Positions 1 through 11,000 of a stretch of 64,000 nucleotides of DNA are shown in pieces. Both the position numbers and the translations under genes were made by a program. Where the stretch lies: positions 27,757,782-27,821,781 of the forward strand of contig OY979718.1 in NCBI GenBank assembly GCA_963855995.1. Reading direction: 5' to 3'. Source of the DNA: Muricea muricata. Taxonomy: Eukaryota; Cnidaria; Anthozoa; Malacalcyonacea; Plexauridae. Each line of letters starts with the position of its first letter. Positions within the stretch are counted from its first letter, which is position 1. The notes beneath the pieces were generated by a model, which was given only the letters and a program-made list of their open reading frames with translations, searched no databases and had not been told where the DNA came from.

Positions 1-98
1 TACTCTTTTTAAATAGAAATTTAATAGCCATACATAGCAATTATTCTCAATTTCTGGACAATCTAATGCAAAAAAAGTGTGCTTTTTTCATTAAATAG

Positions 99-1004
99 TT
101 GGCAATCGCTTTATACTATTTGAAAGACAAAGGATCACACTGGATGACAGCAAATACATTTGGAGTACACCAGTCAACTGTTTCTAATGTTGTTGTTGAA
201 GTATGCAGTGCAATTTCAAGGCATATTCAACCTGACTACATACACCTTCCAAGAACACAAGAGGAGATGAAGATAAAAGTTGCAGAATTTGAATCAAAAT
301 TTGGCATGGTTCAGGCATTTGGATGTGTTGATGGCACCCACATTCCCATTAGAAGGCCTTATGTAGACTCTCAGGATTATTTTAATTATAAACAGTACTT
401 TTCTGTTAACGTTCAAGCTGTCTGTGATGCTCAAGGGAAGTTCATGGATGTTGATTGTCGATGGCCTGGTTGTGTGCATGATGCAAAGGTTTTTGCAAAT
501 TCTCAAATAAATAATGCATTGAAATCAGGCAATTTATCTGGGACATTCAATAACTTGCTTCCTGGCTGTGACAAAATTCCTAATTACATAATTGGTGATC
601 CCGCTTATCCCTTAACACCATTTTGCATGAAAGAATATCAAAGCTGCAAAACTAATAGTGAGGTCCTGTTTAATAATATACTACGTGAAGCTCGCAACCC
701 AATAGAATGCGCATTTGGCCGCTTAAAAGCACGCTGGTCTATTCTAACCAGGAAAATAGATTTGAAATTGGAAAATATTCCTATTGTTGTAATGGCATGC
801 TTCGTTCTACACAATTTTTGTGAATGGCATAATAATACCATCGACAAGGAGGCTGTCAGGGCACAGATGGAGTGGAATTGTTCTGAAGAGAGTACAAACA
901 AAAACATTCCAGATCCCATTTATTCATGCACAACTGGAGAAGGAGAACTAGTAAGAAAAACTCTAACAAGCTATGTTAAAATAGACGTTCCAGATAGCTA
1001 TTAA
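99..1004 (+). CDS. HARBI1-like DDE nuclease (Harbinger transposase), 3' exon
   Basis: This is the catalytic protein of the Harbinger element, expected to cut and join transposon ends in the nucleus together with a Myb-like partner. The frame opens right after an AG splice acceptor at 97-98 and has no ATG at that point, so it is read as the last exon of a spliced gene whose first exon is upstream. Counted from base 99, the DDE triad is visible as D78 (CVDGTH), D167 (GDPAYPL) and E203 (NPIECAFGRLKARW). The C-terminal LHNFCE motif typical of HARBI1 proteins is present. The 301-residue exon ends at a normal TAA and shows no frame damage. The Myb/SANT gene is convergent, 313 bp away. Confidence 0.9.
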   Translation: MAIALYYLKDKGSHWMTANTFGVHQSTVSNVVVEVCSAISRHIQPDYIHLPRTQEEMKIKVAEFESKFGMVQAFGCVDGTHIPIRRPYVDSQDYFNYKQYFSVNVQAVCDAQGKFMDVDCRWPGCVHDAKVFANSQINNALKSGNLSGTFNNLLPGCDKIPNYIIGDPAYPLTPFCMKEYQSCKTNSEVLFNNILREARNPIECAFGRLKARWSILTRKIDLKLENIPIVVMACFVLHNFCEWHNNTIDKEAVRAQMEWNCSEESTNKNIPDPIYSCTTGEGELVRKTLTSYVKIDVPDSY

Positions 1005-1317
1005 AATACAACTTGAACCTCATCTGTAATGTTCGTGATAACGTTTTATGCATGGTGGCTTTTGGCTCTGATGTTTCAGTCCCTAAAATAATGGTAGCAT
1101 GAAAAGGACGGACGGTGTTAAATTTCTTAAAACAGTGAACACTTCAAAAGCCAATAGTCAACAACATTGCCTAAAACTATCATAATGTGTAACAGTAGCC
1201 TCCATGGTCTCTTTTAATTTTAGTTTTAACTAATATGAAATCTAACAACTATCAACTGTGTAAATATTGTTTGTTCACGTGAAACAATCAAACAAAACAC
1301 CTTATTAATATAAGGCA
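1005..1317. other. Spacer between convergent Harbinger genes
   Basis: AT-rich sequence between the stop codons of the nuclease and the Myb-like gene. It presumably holds both 3' untranslated regions. I see no other gene or repeat. Confidence 0.6.
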
Positions 1318-2404
1318 TTATAACTGATGATATGTTTTATTCTGTTGATGTGCAGAAAATAAATGTTGTGGTTGCTGCCCTGGTAGATACCTCATATCTT
1401 GATTTTCAATGTAATTGCCATGCTGGAATACATTGGGAAGAGTTTGTGCAAAACTCACTGGGGTTTGATCTGTGGTTTGTCTTTGTGCCATTGCAGATAA
1501 CTCGACTGATCGTTGCAAGGAAGAAGCTAGGACTGTCATAGATGAACTCATTGCTTTTAGCGATTCTGCGAAAACAGAATTTGACTCTTTAATAGATTTA
1601 TACATCTCACGCCTAAATTCTTTTTCTTCCTTTTCATCTTGTAGAAAAAGTTTGTCACGTTGTGCAGCAGAAAGTTGCCTCTCCATTTTCTTTCGTTTTT
1701 CGTCAATAAGTTTTGGGATTTGATTAGCATTGCCCCGTTTACGGCTAGTCGGGAGATCATCCTTGCTTGCGGTCACTTCATTTTCAAGCTCTTCATCCGA
1801 AATTGCGAATGATGGAGATGGAGATACAGGTGCATGTATACTTTCATCTGCTAAGTTGTCTTCGAATTCGTCCAGTAAATTTGTTGATGCTACACCATCA
1901 CTAGTTTGTTGTGAGGACTGTACACCAAATGGAAGAGGCTCAGTGGCAGGGGAGCCCCCCCCATATCTGCACCATCGTGTCGTAAAACTCCATGACAAGC
2001 TTACCAGATCCACTTCGAGTCCCTGCTGTAACAGCATTACTGAAACCTTGTCTAAGCTCCTTTATTTTCTCCATGACACGACTGTACCCTTTTCGTACTT
2101 GCTTTTTTTGGACTTCAATGTTTTGAAGGCTTTCCTCTCGATTGTTTTCGTCCACAGGACTCACATCTGTTGGCCCGAAGAAAGACACTTCCACATCCTG
2201 ATACTTTTCTGCCATTGAAGTTCTCACAGCCTCGTACTGTTTAGCTTTGTCGGCATTAAAATCGCTGTTTCGGTACTCCATTTGGCATTTATAATCCGAC
2301 AATGCTTGAAGCATATAACCAACCATTTCTACATCCCATTTAAAGCGTTTTGGCTCCTTTTTAGAACCTGCGTTTCTTTTACGTCTCTGTTGGTTGGAAG
2401 CCAT
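1318..2404 (-). pseudogene. Myb/SANT-like Harbinger accessory protein, frameshifted
   Basis: Harbinger elements encode a Myb/SANT-like DNA-binding protein that recruits the nuclease to transposon ends. The start chosen is ATG at 2404 (MASNQQRRKRNAGSK), after a basic leader; an ATG five codons upstream is also in frame. A Myb/SANT-like segment follows (KRFKWDVEMVGYMLQALSDY onward). The frame breaks at a run of eight C on the plus strand (1955-1962, eight G in the gene). Upstream of the run the protein reads to DTMVQIWGG, and downstream the coherent sequence resumes one frame over as GSPATEPLPFGVQ. The distal part is acidic, then Lys/Glu-rich and probably coiled coil, ending at 1318. A single homopolymer indel explains the break; a sequencing error is possible. 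Confidence 0.82.
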
Positions 2405-2454
2405 ATGTGTTAATTGCACATGAATGCATGTATGTTGGTACTACGCATGCGTTA

Positions 2455-2683
2455 AAGTTTTTCAGCCCGGCTTGACGGGATGAAAACGATTACATGGGAA
2501 ATTTCATCCCGGCAAAGCGGGCTAGCCCGCTTGCAACAAGCGAGATCTCGCCAAAGCGGGCTAGCCCGGCTGACATGTAATCGTAATGCGAAATTAATAT
2601 AAGATTATCAAGTAAAGCGGGCTAGCCCGGTAAAACGGGCTAGCCCGGCAAAGCGGGCTAGCCCGGTCCATGTAATCGGCCCC
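2455..2683. repeat. Harbinger subterminal palindromic repeats and right terminal repeat
   Basis: The motif AAAGCGGGCTAGCCCGG, which contains the self-complementary GGGCTAGCCC, occurs at least five times, three of them nearly head to tail at 2613-2667. Related GATTACATG blocks occur at about 2490 and 2570 and at the very end. Such subterminal repeats are probable binding sites for the element's own Myb-like protein. The last bases before the TAA duplication are GGGCC/GGCCCC. Confidence 0.75.
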
Positions 2684-2686
2684 TAA

Positions 2687-3892
2687 ACCAGGCAATCTTT
2701 TTTGAAATTAAGGGGCGCGGGAACATCCTATTTACTCGAATAACATATCAAACGAAAGCCCATTGTTCGTACTTTACAAATATATCATTTTTAACATGGC
2801 ACAAATTGGTGGCTTTACTATGCGGGACAGCAAACGAGATGAACGCATCCCTGCACGAGAAACTGCATATTAATTTATATTGCAATATTCTTTCACGTAT
2901 AAATCCGAAAAACAAGTGGTTTTTGAAAAGAGAAACGGCTCTTATGTGATTGAATAACATATCGATGGAAAGCCCATATTGCATAGATTACAAGGATATA
3001 CTTTTTAGCCTGGCACAAATTCGTGTCTTCATTCTACGAGGCGTGAAACGGCAGGGAACGCACGCTTGAGACCTGTAACTGCATAATAATTACTTTTGCT
3101 CAATCGGAAAAACGAGTGATTTTTGTCGAGAGAAATGGTTCTTATTTGCTTGAATAATATATCGATCGAAAGCCCATATTGCATAGATTACAAATACGTA
3201 ATTTATAGCCTGGCACAAATTCGCCGTTTTAATCTACGGGCAGCCAAAGGAGACGGAAGGCATGTTTGAGATGTTAATTATTTTCCAGCAATGCTAAATA
3301 TACGCGAATTTTGCCAAGAGAAACGGTTCGTATCTCCTTGAGTAACATATCGATAGAAAGCCCGTGGCCTGTATATTACAAAGATGTAATTTTTAGCCTG
3401 GCACAAATTCGTGCCTACATTCTACGAGACGCGAAACCACAAACAATACACGCATAACAATATTCGATACTATTGTACGCACTTCCAAAATCAGCGATTT
3501 TCGTCCTCAGAAACGGCTTCATTCCGCTTGAAAGAGTTATCAACAGAAAGCTAATACATAGTAGATTACGATTATGCGATATTTAAACTGGTACAAATTC
3601 ATCGATAGATTTTACAGCACGGGGAACGCAATAAAACGCCCGCCGCCGATTCGGAATTCCATAACATGCCTTCCGTCCCTCGAAAACTGGCCAGGATTTT
3701 AGTCCGAAAAACTTCTCCAATCGACTTGAAAACATATCAGTAGACACCCCATTCTCCGTAGATTAGAAATATGTTAAATTTAAGTTGGCACAAATTCGTC
3801 GGTCCACTCTATAGACGAGAAAACGATTTGTGAAGCTACCACAGGATTCGAACGCTCGAAGACGCATACTAATTAACTTTGACAACGTAAAC
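2687..3892 (+). repeat. Left inverted repeat, segment 1 (about 200-bp tandem units)
   Basis: Degenerate tandem units carry the core motifs AGCCTGGCACAAATTCG, AACATATCGAT and GAGAAACGG, spaced about 195-200 bp apart (near 2802, 3008, 3204, 3400, 3590 and 3785). A non-unit stretch at 3620-3880 links this cycle to the next. No coding sequence is seen. Reverse-complement partner sequence lies at 17.6-18.86 kb. Confidence 0.8.
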
Positions 3893-5839
3893 CATAGATA
3901 TAGTAGACCTAGATTGCTGACGTATACCTAGCGCGCGTGACCCCCAATAGAAGAATCCAAGATGGCGTCGCAACCGGGCAAAAAAACTAGGAATAGTATT
4001 ACGAAAAACAGGTTTTTGGGCTTTTTTGATCGTTTAACTGCTGCGAATCACGTTCAACTGGACTTTTTTGAAAATAAGTCACTATTGCGGAGGTTTTGAA
4101 CCTGAAATGAGACGAGTGGGCTGGATTCTTACAAAATTATCGTTCGCTGAAGATTCCAAGGAGTGGATGTTTTGACCGGTTCCGTTAGTTTGCGTGGATT
4201 ATTGCACTTTCAACACTTCGAATCACGATCGATCGCGTATATTTAGGAAACGATGTTTATTATCTATGTTTTAATTGTGAAAAGGAAAGCGTTTGCCGAA
4301 TTTTATGAAAAAATATCGTGGGTTAATTTCCTCAGTATCAGCAGCTATACGCCGGCTATTATGACTGCACATCCACCCCCACCTGGAAGGTAGAATTTTG
4401 TTTGTTTGTTCATTATGGTTTTTATGAGTTTATGGGAAATGATTGTTTGTGTAGAATCTGCTGACAAAGTAGCACAAATGTAAAAACAAATGATTTAAAT
4501 AAGTATGAAAGAAACCCATGTTTCCAATCGGTTTCTATTGATTTATGATTATTGATATCAATACATATAATTTGTGTAAATCTGAGAAGCTAAGCATAGT
4601 TTTAGAGACTCGTGATATTATTAAAGTGTACGTGAACATGCATGGGGCTTGATAACATGCATGAATCAAATTAACATTTAATATACTTGAAGCAAAGATC
4701 TATTAAAATGTTAAATGACCAGGTTTTGTGTCATCAAAACTCAGAAAGTGTCTGGTATTATAAATTATAGATGTACAGCTTAATAAAGTTCAAAATACAT
4801 ATTGCTGGTTGCCAATGTGCTTCTGATTTTGCTCAAAATCAATTACAATATTGAAATCTGCACATGAAAATCTCACCATTTGTCAACAAGCTGTGCCTGT
4901 GACAAATGTGTTGCAAAGATGAAAACAAGTTGTGAAATGCTGTAATTTTTTAAAGCTCCTGTAAGCTTGTTAACAGGACATTTATAAATGCTTGTAAATG
5001 TGTGGGAATGTAAACACAGTTTTTGCAAAACATTATTATAAAATCAGATATTCTTTAGGATTGCTATAGAGATAATTAAGCAATATAACTTGCGACAGAG
5101 ATAATTAAGCAACATAACTTGCTACAGAGATAATTAAGTAATATTGACTTCTGCCTATAGGTATCAATTTTCATTTGTAATAAATATGACATCTCTGCAA
5201 GCCCAAAGCAGAACCCTGCATGTCCATTATTACCTTATCCCAACTTAAAGTCAATCATGCTGCCTCCTGCAAAACTTGTAGTGTACCAGTACTGAAGGAC
5301 TTTACGCAGATGTTCAATTTCACATTTAATACTAAGCAAAAATCAAAATAACACTCAAAATCAAAATCACTAGAAGTAGTAATTTGCAAAAAAGTTAAAT
5401 TTACTACAAGAACATACTAAACAACCAGTTGTCTACTCCAGAAGTCTTTAACGAACGATATTTGATATATGATAAACATCGTTTTCTAAATATATGCGAT
5501 CGGTCGTGATTCGAAGTGTTAAAAGTCCAATAATCCACGCAAACTAACGAAACCGGTCAAAACGTCCACTCCTTGAAATCTTTATCGAACGATAATTTTG
5601 TAAGAATCCAGCCCACTCTTCTCATTTTGCGCTCAAAACCTCCGCAATAGTGATCTATTTTCAAAAAAGTCCAGTTGAAGGTGATTCGCAGCAGTTAAAC
5701 CATCAAAATAGCTCAAAAACCTGTTTTTTGTAATACAATTCCTAATGTTTTTGCCCGGTTGCGACGCCATCTTGGATTCTTCTATTGGGGGTCACGCGCG
5801 CTAGGTATACGTCAGCAATCTAGGTCTACTATATCTATG
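3893..5839. mobile_element. Non-autonomous DNA transposon, 375-bp TIRs, 8-bp duplication
   Basis: The first bases CATAGATATAGTAGACC at 3893 are repeated exactly in inverted orientation ending at 5839, and similarity continues for about 375 bp from each end. The element is flanked by ACGTAAAC at 3885-3892 and again at 5840-5847, an 8-bp target duplication. Intact sites without the element exist at about 13,258 and, inverted, at about 17,660. The interior (about 4270-5460) is AT-rich with no open gene. An 8-bp duplication fits hAT, P or Merlin superfamilies. The CATAG terminus is closer to P than to the usual hAT CAGRG, but without a transposase the family is open. Confidence 0.88.
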
Positions 5840-6822
5840 ACGTAAACATACTGATTGAGGAATACGACATGAAAATGTATTATTCTATAATAATTGACGC
5901 GCACGCGAAAACGTGCGATTTTTGAAAGAGAATTGTCCCGAATATAGTCGAATGGCATATCATTAAAAAGCCCACAGCCTATAGATTACAAATATGTAAT
6001 TTCTAGCCTGGCACAAACTCGCCGTTCTAATCTACGGAAGGTGAAAGAAGTAGGACGCTAGCTTGACACATCAAACTGCATATTAATTGTTTTTGCGCAA
6101 TCAAAAAAATACGCGATTTTCTTCAAGACAAACGGCTTGTATCTGCTTGAATAACATATCGATGGAAAGCCCATAGTGCATAGATCACAAGGATATATTT
6201 TTTAGTCGGGCACAAATTCGTGCCCACATTCTACGAGGCGTGAAACGCGAGGGACGCACGCTTGACACTTGTAACTGCATAATAATTACTTTTGCTCAAT
6301 CGGAAAAACGACTGATTTTTGTCGAGAGAAACGGTTCTTATCTGCTTGAATAACATATCGATCGAAAGCCCATATTGCATAGATTACAAATACGTAATTT
6401 ATAGCCTGGCACAAATTCGCCGTTTTAATATACGGGCAGCCAAAGGAGACGGAAGGCATGTTTGAGATGTTAATTATTTTCCAGCAATGCTAAATATACG
6501 CGAATTTTGCCAAGAGAAACGGTTCGTATCTCCTTGAGTAACATATCGATAGAAAGCCCGTGGCCTGTATATTACAAAGATGTAATTTTTAGCCTGGCAC
6601 AAATTCGTGCCTACATTCTACGAGACGCGAAACCACAAACAATACACGCATAACAATATTCGATACTATTGTACGCACTTCCAAAATCAGCGATTTTCGT
6701 CCTCAGAAACGGCTTCATTCCGCTTGAAAGAGTTATCAACAGAAAGCTAATACATAGTAGATTACGATTATGCGATATTTAAACTGGCACAAATTCATCG
6801 ATACATTTTACAGCACGGGGAA
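5840..6822 (+). repeat. Left inverted repeat, segment 2
   Basis: Continuation of the tandem-unit array after the 8-bp-duplication transposon, with core motifs near 6005, 6205, 6405, 6595 and 6785. It is in the same orientation as segments 1 and 3 and opposite to the right-hand array. The 3' part nearly repeats segment 1 (for example 6360-6800 against 3150-3620), so this region was amplified as blocks of several units. Confidence 0.78.
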
Positions 6823-6923
6823 CTGGATCCGGGGAACGATCATTTTGCAATTACTATAGAATTGTATTACAGTTTTAAAAACACACACACAAAATACTAC
6901 AGGACTTCAAAATTAAGGAAGAA

Positions 6924-7823
6924 ATGTCCAGCTCACGTTCGAATTCGAGTAGCTACAGCAATGTATCAGCTAATAATCTATACGAAGTAGAAGATGAGTT
7001 AAAAGGAAGCGAGAAAAGCGATGATGAAGACAATGCCAATAGCGACAATGACAACATGGATGACAATAGCGACATTGAGGCATATTTTGATGAGCCGATG
7101 GCGGACGAAGCATGGTTGGCAGATTATCTTCGAAGGCGAGAAGAAGACGAGGAAAGACAGCAACAGCTCCAACTTCGTTTAAATGGAAACGAGCCTGTTA
7201 CTTCATGGTAAATTCTGTCGTTCTGCATTATGTAATTTTTGTTTGATCTTGCCTGTTCCCATGTCAGTGTATGTATATGCATATAATTGTGTTGTTTTTT
7301 AAATAGGTGTTCTTGTGGAAACTGTAGGATTGAACTGTTACAAAATGCAAAGGAATGTAATTGTTGCAAAGAAATTGAGAATTGTGTTGAATTCATCTCA
7401 AATTTTCACAAAAAAACCCTGAAATGCATCGTGGACCATCCTGGATTTCCTGCTGTTTGCCTTAACATGTGGTCATTAGAAATAGCAGCCGATAATTATA
7501 AAACTCGTGATGGTAAGCGTTACAGCCAAAGTGGTGGGAAACAAAAGTAAGAGACTGATTCTTTATTTAATATTAAAAATACTTGAGATTTTTTATAACC
7601 TGTTCATTCAAATACATATTTACATGTGCATGGATCTTTTTTGTTCAGATTTCTTCGAGGTGTTGCTTACAGGCAGTTTACACGTATGGTACATGGTCGA
7701 TTGAAAGACAAGAGAATACCATTGCCTGCTTGTGCATACCATATCATACGTTCAACTCATGAAATCGAAGATGAGGAATTTGCAGGTTATGAAGAATTGG
7801 AAACCAGCGAAGAAAGTGAATAG
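6924..7823 (+). CDS. P2X7 cytoplasmic ballast (cysteine-rich) domain protein, 3 exons
   Basis: Exons 6924-7207, 7307-7546 and 7649-7823 join in frame through GT-AG introns to give 232 aa. Residues 1-94 are Ser-rich, then strongly acidic, then Arg/Gln-rich. From residue 95 the protein matches the C-terminal ballast domain of the P2X7 ATP receptor: WCSCGNC, then NCCKEIE, then a block with HPGFPAVCLNMW, then FLRGVAYRQFTR and IPLPACAYHIIR. In P2X7 this domain binds zinc and guanine nucleotide. There are no membrane segments, so this is a free-standing soluble protein, not a receptor. The tail (EDEEFAGYEELETSEESE) is acidic. It is convergent with the THAP gene, 193 bp apart. Its role in the transposon is unknown. 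A longer exon 2 ending at 7512 was rejected because it breaks the frame. Confidence 0.85.
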
Positions 7824-8016
7824 ACACTTAGAAAAACAAAAACATGAAAAACTGTTGTTACTAAATACTAGGCCAATATTGTGTACAGTCCGCTAACCTC
7901 CCCTGGTTGCTTTACTAATGCTTTACTGTACTGCAGACTTTACAAACTGGCAAAAATACAATGCAATAACACAAAAAATTGAAAAATGTTCATTTAATTT
8001 TAAAAAGCCATAATTT

Positions 8017-11000
8017 CTAATCCTTTTTGTTTCTCGGACAACTTGTAACATTTTTGTGGCCTTTCATGGGTTGTTTACACAAAGTGCACTTTGGAGGGTT
8101 CCTTTGTTTTCCAGCTGCAGGATCAGCCCTTACACTAGTGGGAACTAAAATAAAAAATATTGTATTTAGGGTATTAAACACAAAATAAGTATATGTTGTA
8201 CACATGTTGTATTATGTTTCACAGGATTTGTAACAGTCTTTACCTGGGTTAGTAGGAGGGACATCCGAAAGCTGCATGTTATCCCTTGCTTTCTTCTTTT
8301 GAATAGCTTCCTCCCGTGGTTGTTTCACAAGCATGGTATTCATGGGTGGTGGTACTTGTGCCTTCAGTTCAATCATGGCATCTTGTAATTTGTCCTTTTC
8401 AACAGCTTCTACTAATGTTTCGAATATATCCTCAACATAACCTGTAATAAAAAGTTCAAATTATTGCACTATATTCTTGGGTTTCACCAGGACATTTTGC
8501 TGTAAATATGAATGGGGGTCAACCCAAAATATACTGAGGATTATGCTGTATTGTAGTGAGCAAGTCTCACAAAATTGCACACATTTGCTGCCTAACACCA
8601 GGTCAACACCTACAGTGAAATATTATTTTCCTCTGATGACTGTATATATGGATTTGGAGTTAACCACCAGTAAAATTTATAATCTCACATGAAACCCAAG
8701 AATTGCATTGAAATATAGAAAACCTACAATTTTACCAAGACCCCTGTGTATAGGAAAATGGGGGGTTGGACAATATTCATTCTTTAGATCTGACTATATG
8801 TTCATGCATACCAAAATTTTGTTGCACTGTAATCTTTCGAACAACAGCTTCCCCATTCATGAATTTTGGATATACCACATTGTATCGTTCCACACCATCT
8901 TTTGTTTTCTTCTCACGGCATAGATTCTTATTAAAATGCATAACTGCGATTGCATGCCTGCAATAAAAAAGCAACACACTGCATTTAATCTGCTCATGTG
9001 CATGGATTTGTACATTTTTCTAGAAGTAGATAATTTTCAAGTGTCCAATATTTTGAGTGTGAGCTGGTCACAAATGGGGTGGGTTACTTTTTAGAGAGGC
9101 CTTATGTTTGCACACTTTCTTGGTGGGAGGTGGTAAGGGAGGGCACACATGCCACACAAACATTCTTGAGGGGTATGTACCCCCTTCCAGAAAATCTGTC
9201 TTGTGTAACATGCATAATTATAATATATCATTTGTGAATTCTGAGCCCTGACTGGTTAAGAGCTGTGTTGACATAACTTAAATGTCAACACGGAAATTTT
9301 CCCACCACTATTCTTTGTGCTACATTTTAAAAGAAATATAAAACAATTTTGCTTATTAATATGCAGTTATATCAACACGTACTAATGAAAATGGGAAAAC
9401 TCAAAATTTGTGTTAAAACATTCATGTCGTCACACAATTTCTTGTTTTTCCAATTTCCACTAGTGTTCATTTAATTGTATATCAACATGGAAAATTTTTT
9501 TTTTAAATGTAACATATAGAGTAAATAATATACCTGCAAAACATTCCTGTATATGAGTAACCAATCATTTTTGGACAGAAATGATTCAACACGGAATGGA
9601 AGCCTTCAAGGCAACTTGTTTGATCCATTGGTGATGCTTGCATAATCCCTTTCTTTAACCTTTGATTGGTTAAAGAATAATACATTTTCTCATATGCAAT
9701 TGAATCTATAATAAATTACATTACTGCATTAAAAAAATGCAACTTCACTAATTCTAGTTTCAATCTCACATCAAAAGATTGTTTTTGAAATGCAGTTTGG
9801 TGTGATTCTTACAACACTGTAGTGTAAGAATCTTCTGATGTTTCAGTAGGTATGTCCGTCAGTTAAACAAACACAATAAAGACAAACAAAAAATTGTACC
9901 TTTGTCTAACCACTTGCGTGGCTGGATTTCAGCAGCATGCTTACACTTGTTAAATACTGGGTTGTCCAGATTTTCATGTTTGTCTATAACATGGCTTAAA
10001 AACGATGAAAATTTGGCCCAGATAACTTCACCATTTCCATCGCGAGTAGTTCTTGCACTCCAGTAGAGATGCCTGGTGCAAGGCTTTATCCACTCATTAA
10101 TAGCCTCACATCCACTTACTTTTGCAATTTTCATCAACAATTTTGTTACTTCTAAATTTAGAATACATGTACACAAATTTATGTGAAATTACCAATTTAT
10201 GAGGATGTATTGCATACCAAAAGTAGACCATGTCAGGGACAGATTTTTACATTTTGTTTGGGGAGGAGCAGAAATTTTTAGTGGGTGCCCAATAACTTTG
10301 AGGGAGGGGTCGTCAGTTATGAGGTTACTTTCTCATGGGGGCAAGGCAGTTGTCAAACCATTTTAGAAGGGGTGCCAACCCCCTAAAAATCTGTCCATGC
10401 TGTACATATAACTCTGCAAAGAGATTTTAACATACATGTACTATACATACTTTTCTTTAAATGCCATATATCGAAATAATGATGAATGTCAGACAACTTT
10501 TCCCTCATATGTTTTGAAATTGCTGAATGTCTGTCGGAAATAAACGTCTTCAGCAACAAACCCAAACCAAGGAGATACTCCATGCTTCTGGAAAAACCAG
10601 CAAACTCCATAGCTGGACTGCTGCCTACTTCGTTTCTCTGGTAAAATAAATTATAAATATAAATTTATAAAACTTGTACCAATTGATCACATGTACAACA
10701 GGAAACTCAATATAACTGCAGAACAACATATTTATTTTTATAGAATATAAACAATATCATGTACTCCACATACCTGCACCAAGGAAAAATGAATAATAAA
10801 TGGTAATGTGCAACAAAAAACAGTATAGGCACAGTACTTGGCACTGTGACCCATACTGTCATGCCGTCCATCACTTGCAATAACCAATTTCCCCTGCTTT
10901 TTTACTTCTTCAATTAATCCAGCCTGATATTTCTTCCAATGAGGATATACTGAAGGGAACAATTTTTCCTACAAACAATATATTTCAATAGTTAGCTTAT

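Larger units (their letters stand above)
1..2683. mobile_element. PIF/Harbinger DNA transposon, left end outside window
   Basis: A HARBI1-like nuclease on the plus strand and a convergent Myb/SANT-like DNA-binding gene on the minus strand form the standard two-gene PIF/Harbinger set. The right end is marked by GGGGCCGATTACATGGACC read inward on the minus strand from 2683, followed by TAA at 2684-2686, the 3-bp target typical of the superfamily. The inverted-repeat partner at 18.86 kb has the same flank with a single TTA and no element, which fixes this boundary. The left end lies before base 1. The Myb gene has a homopolymer frameshift, so this copy is probably not autonomous. Confidence 0.88.

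Noticed and set aside
7124-7396. Minus-strand frame over the ballast-domain gene
   Set aside because: Shadow of exons 1 and 2, which have splice sites and a conserved domain.
9236-10400. Possible extra insertions in the large introns of the THAP gene (G-rich blocks near 9,100 and 10,260)
   Set aside because: No inverted ends or duplications visible; treated as intron sequence.
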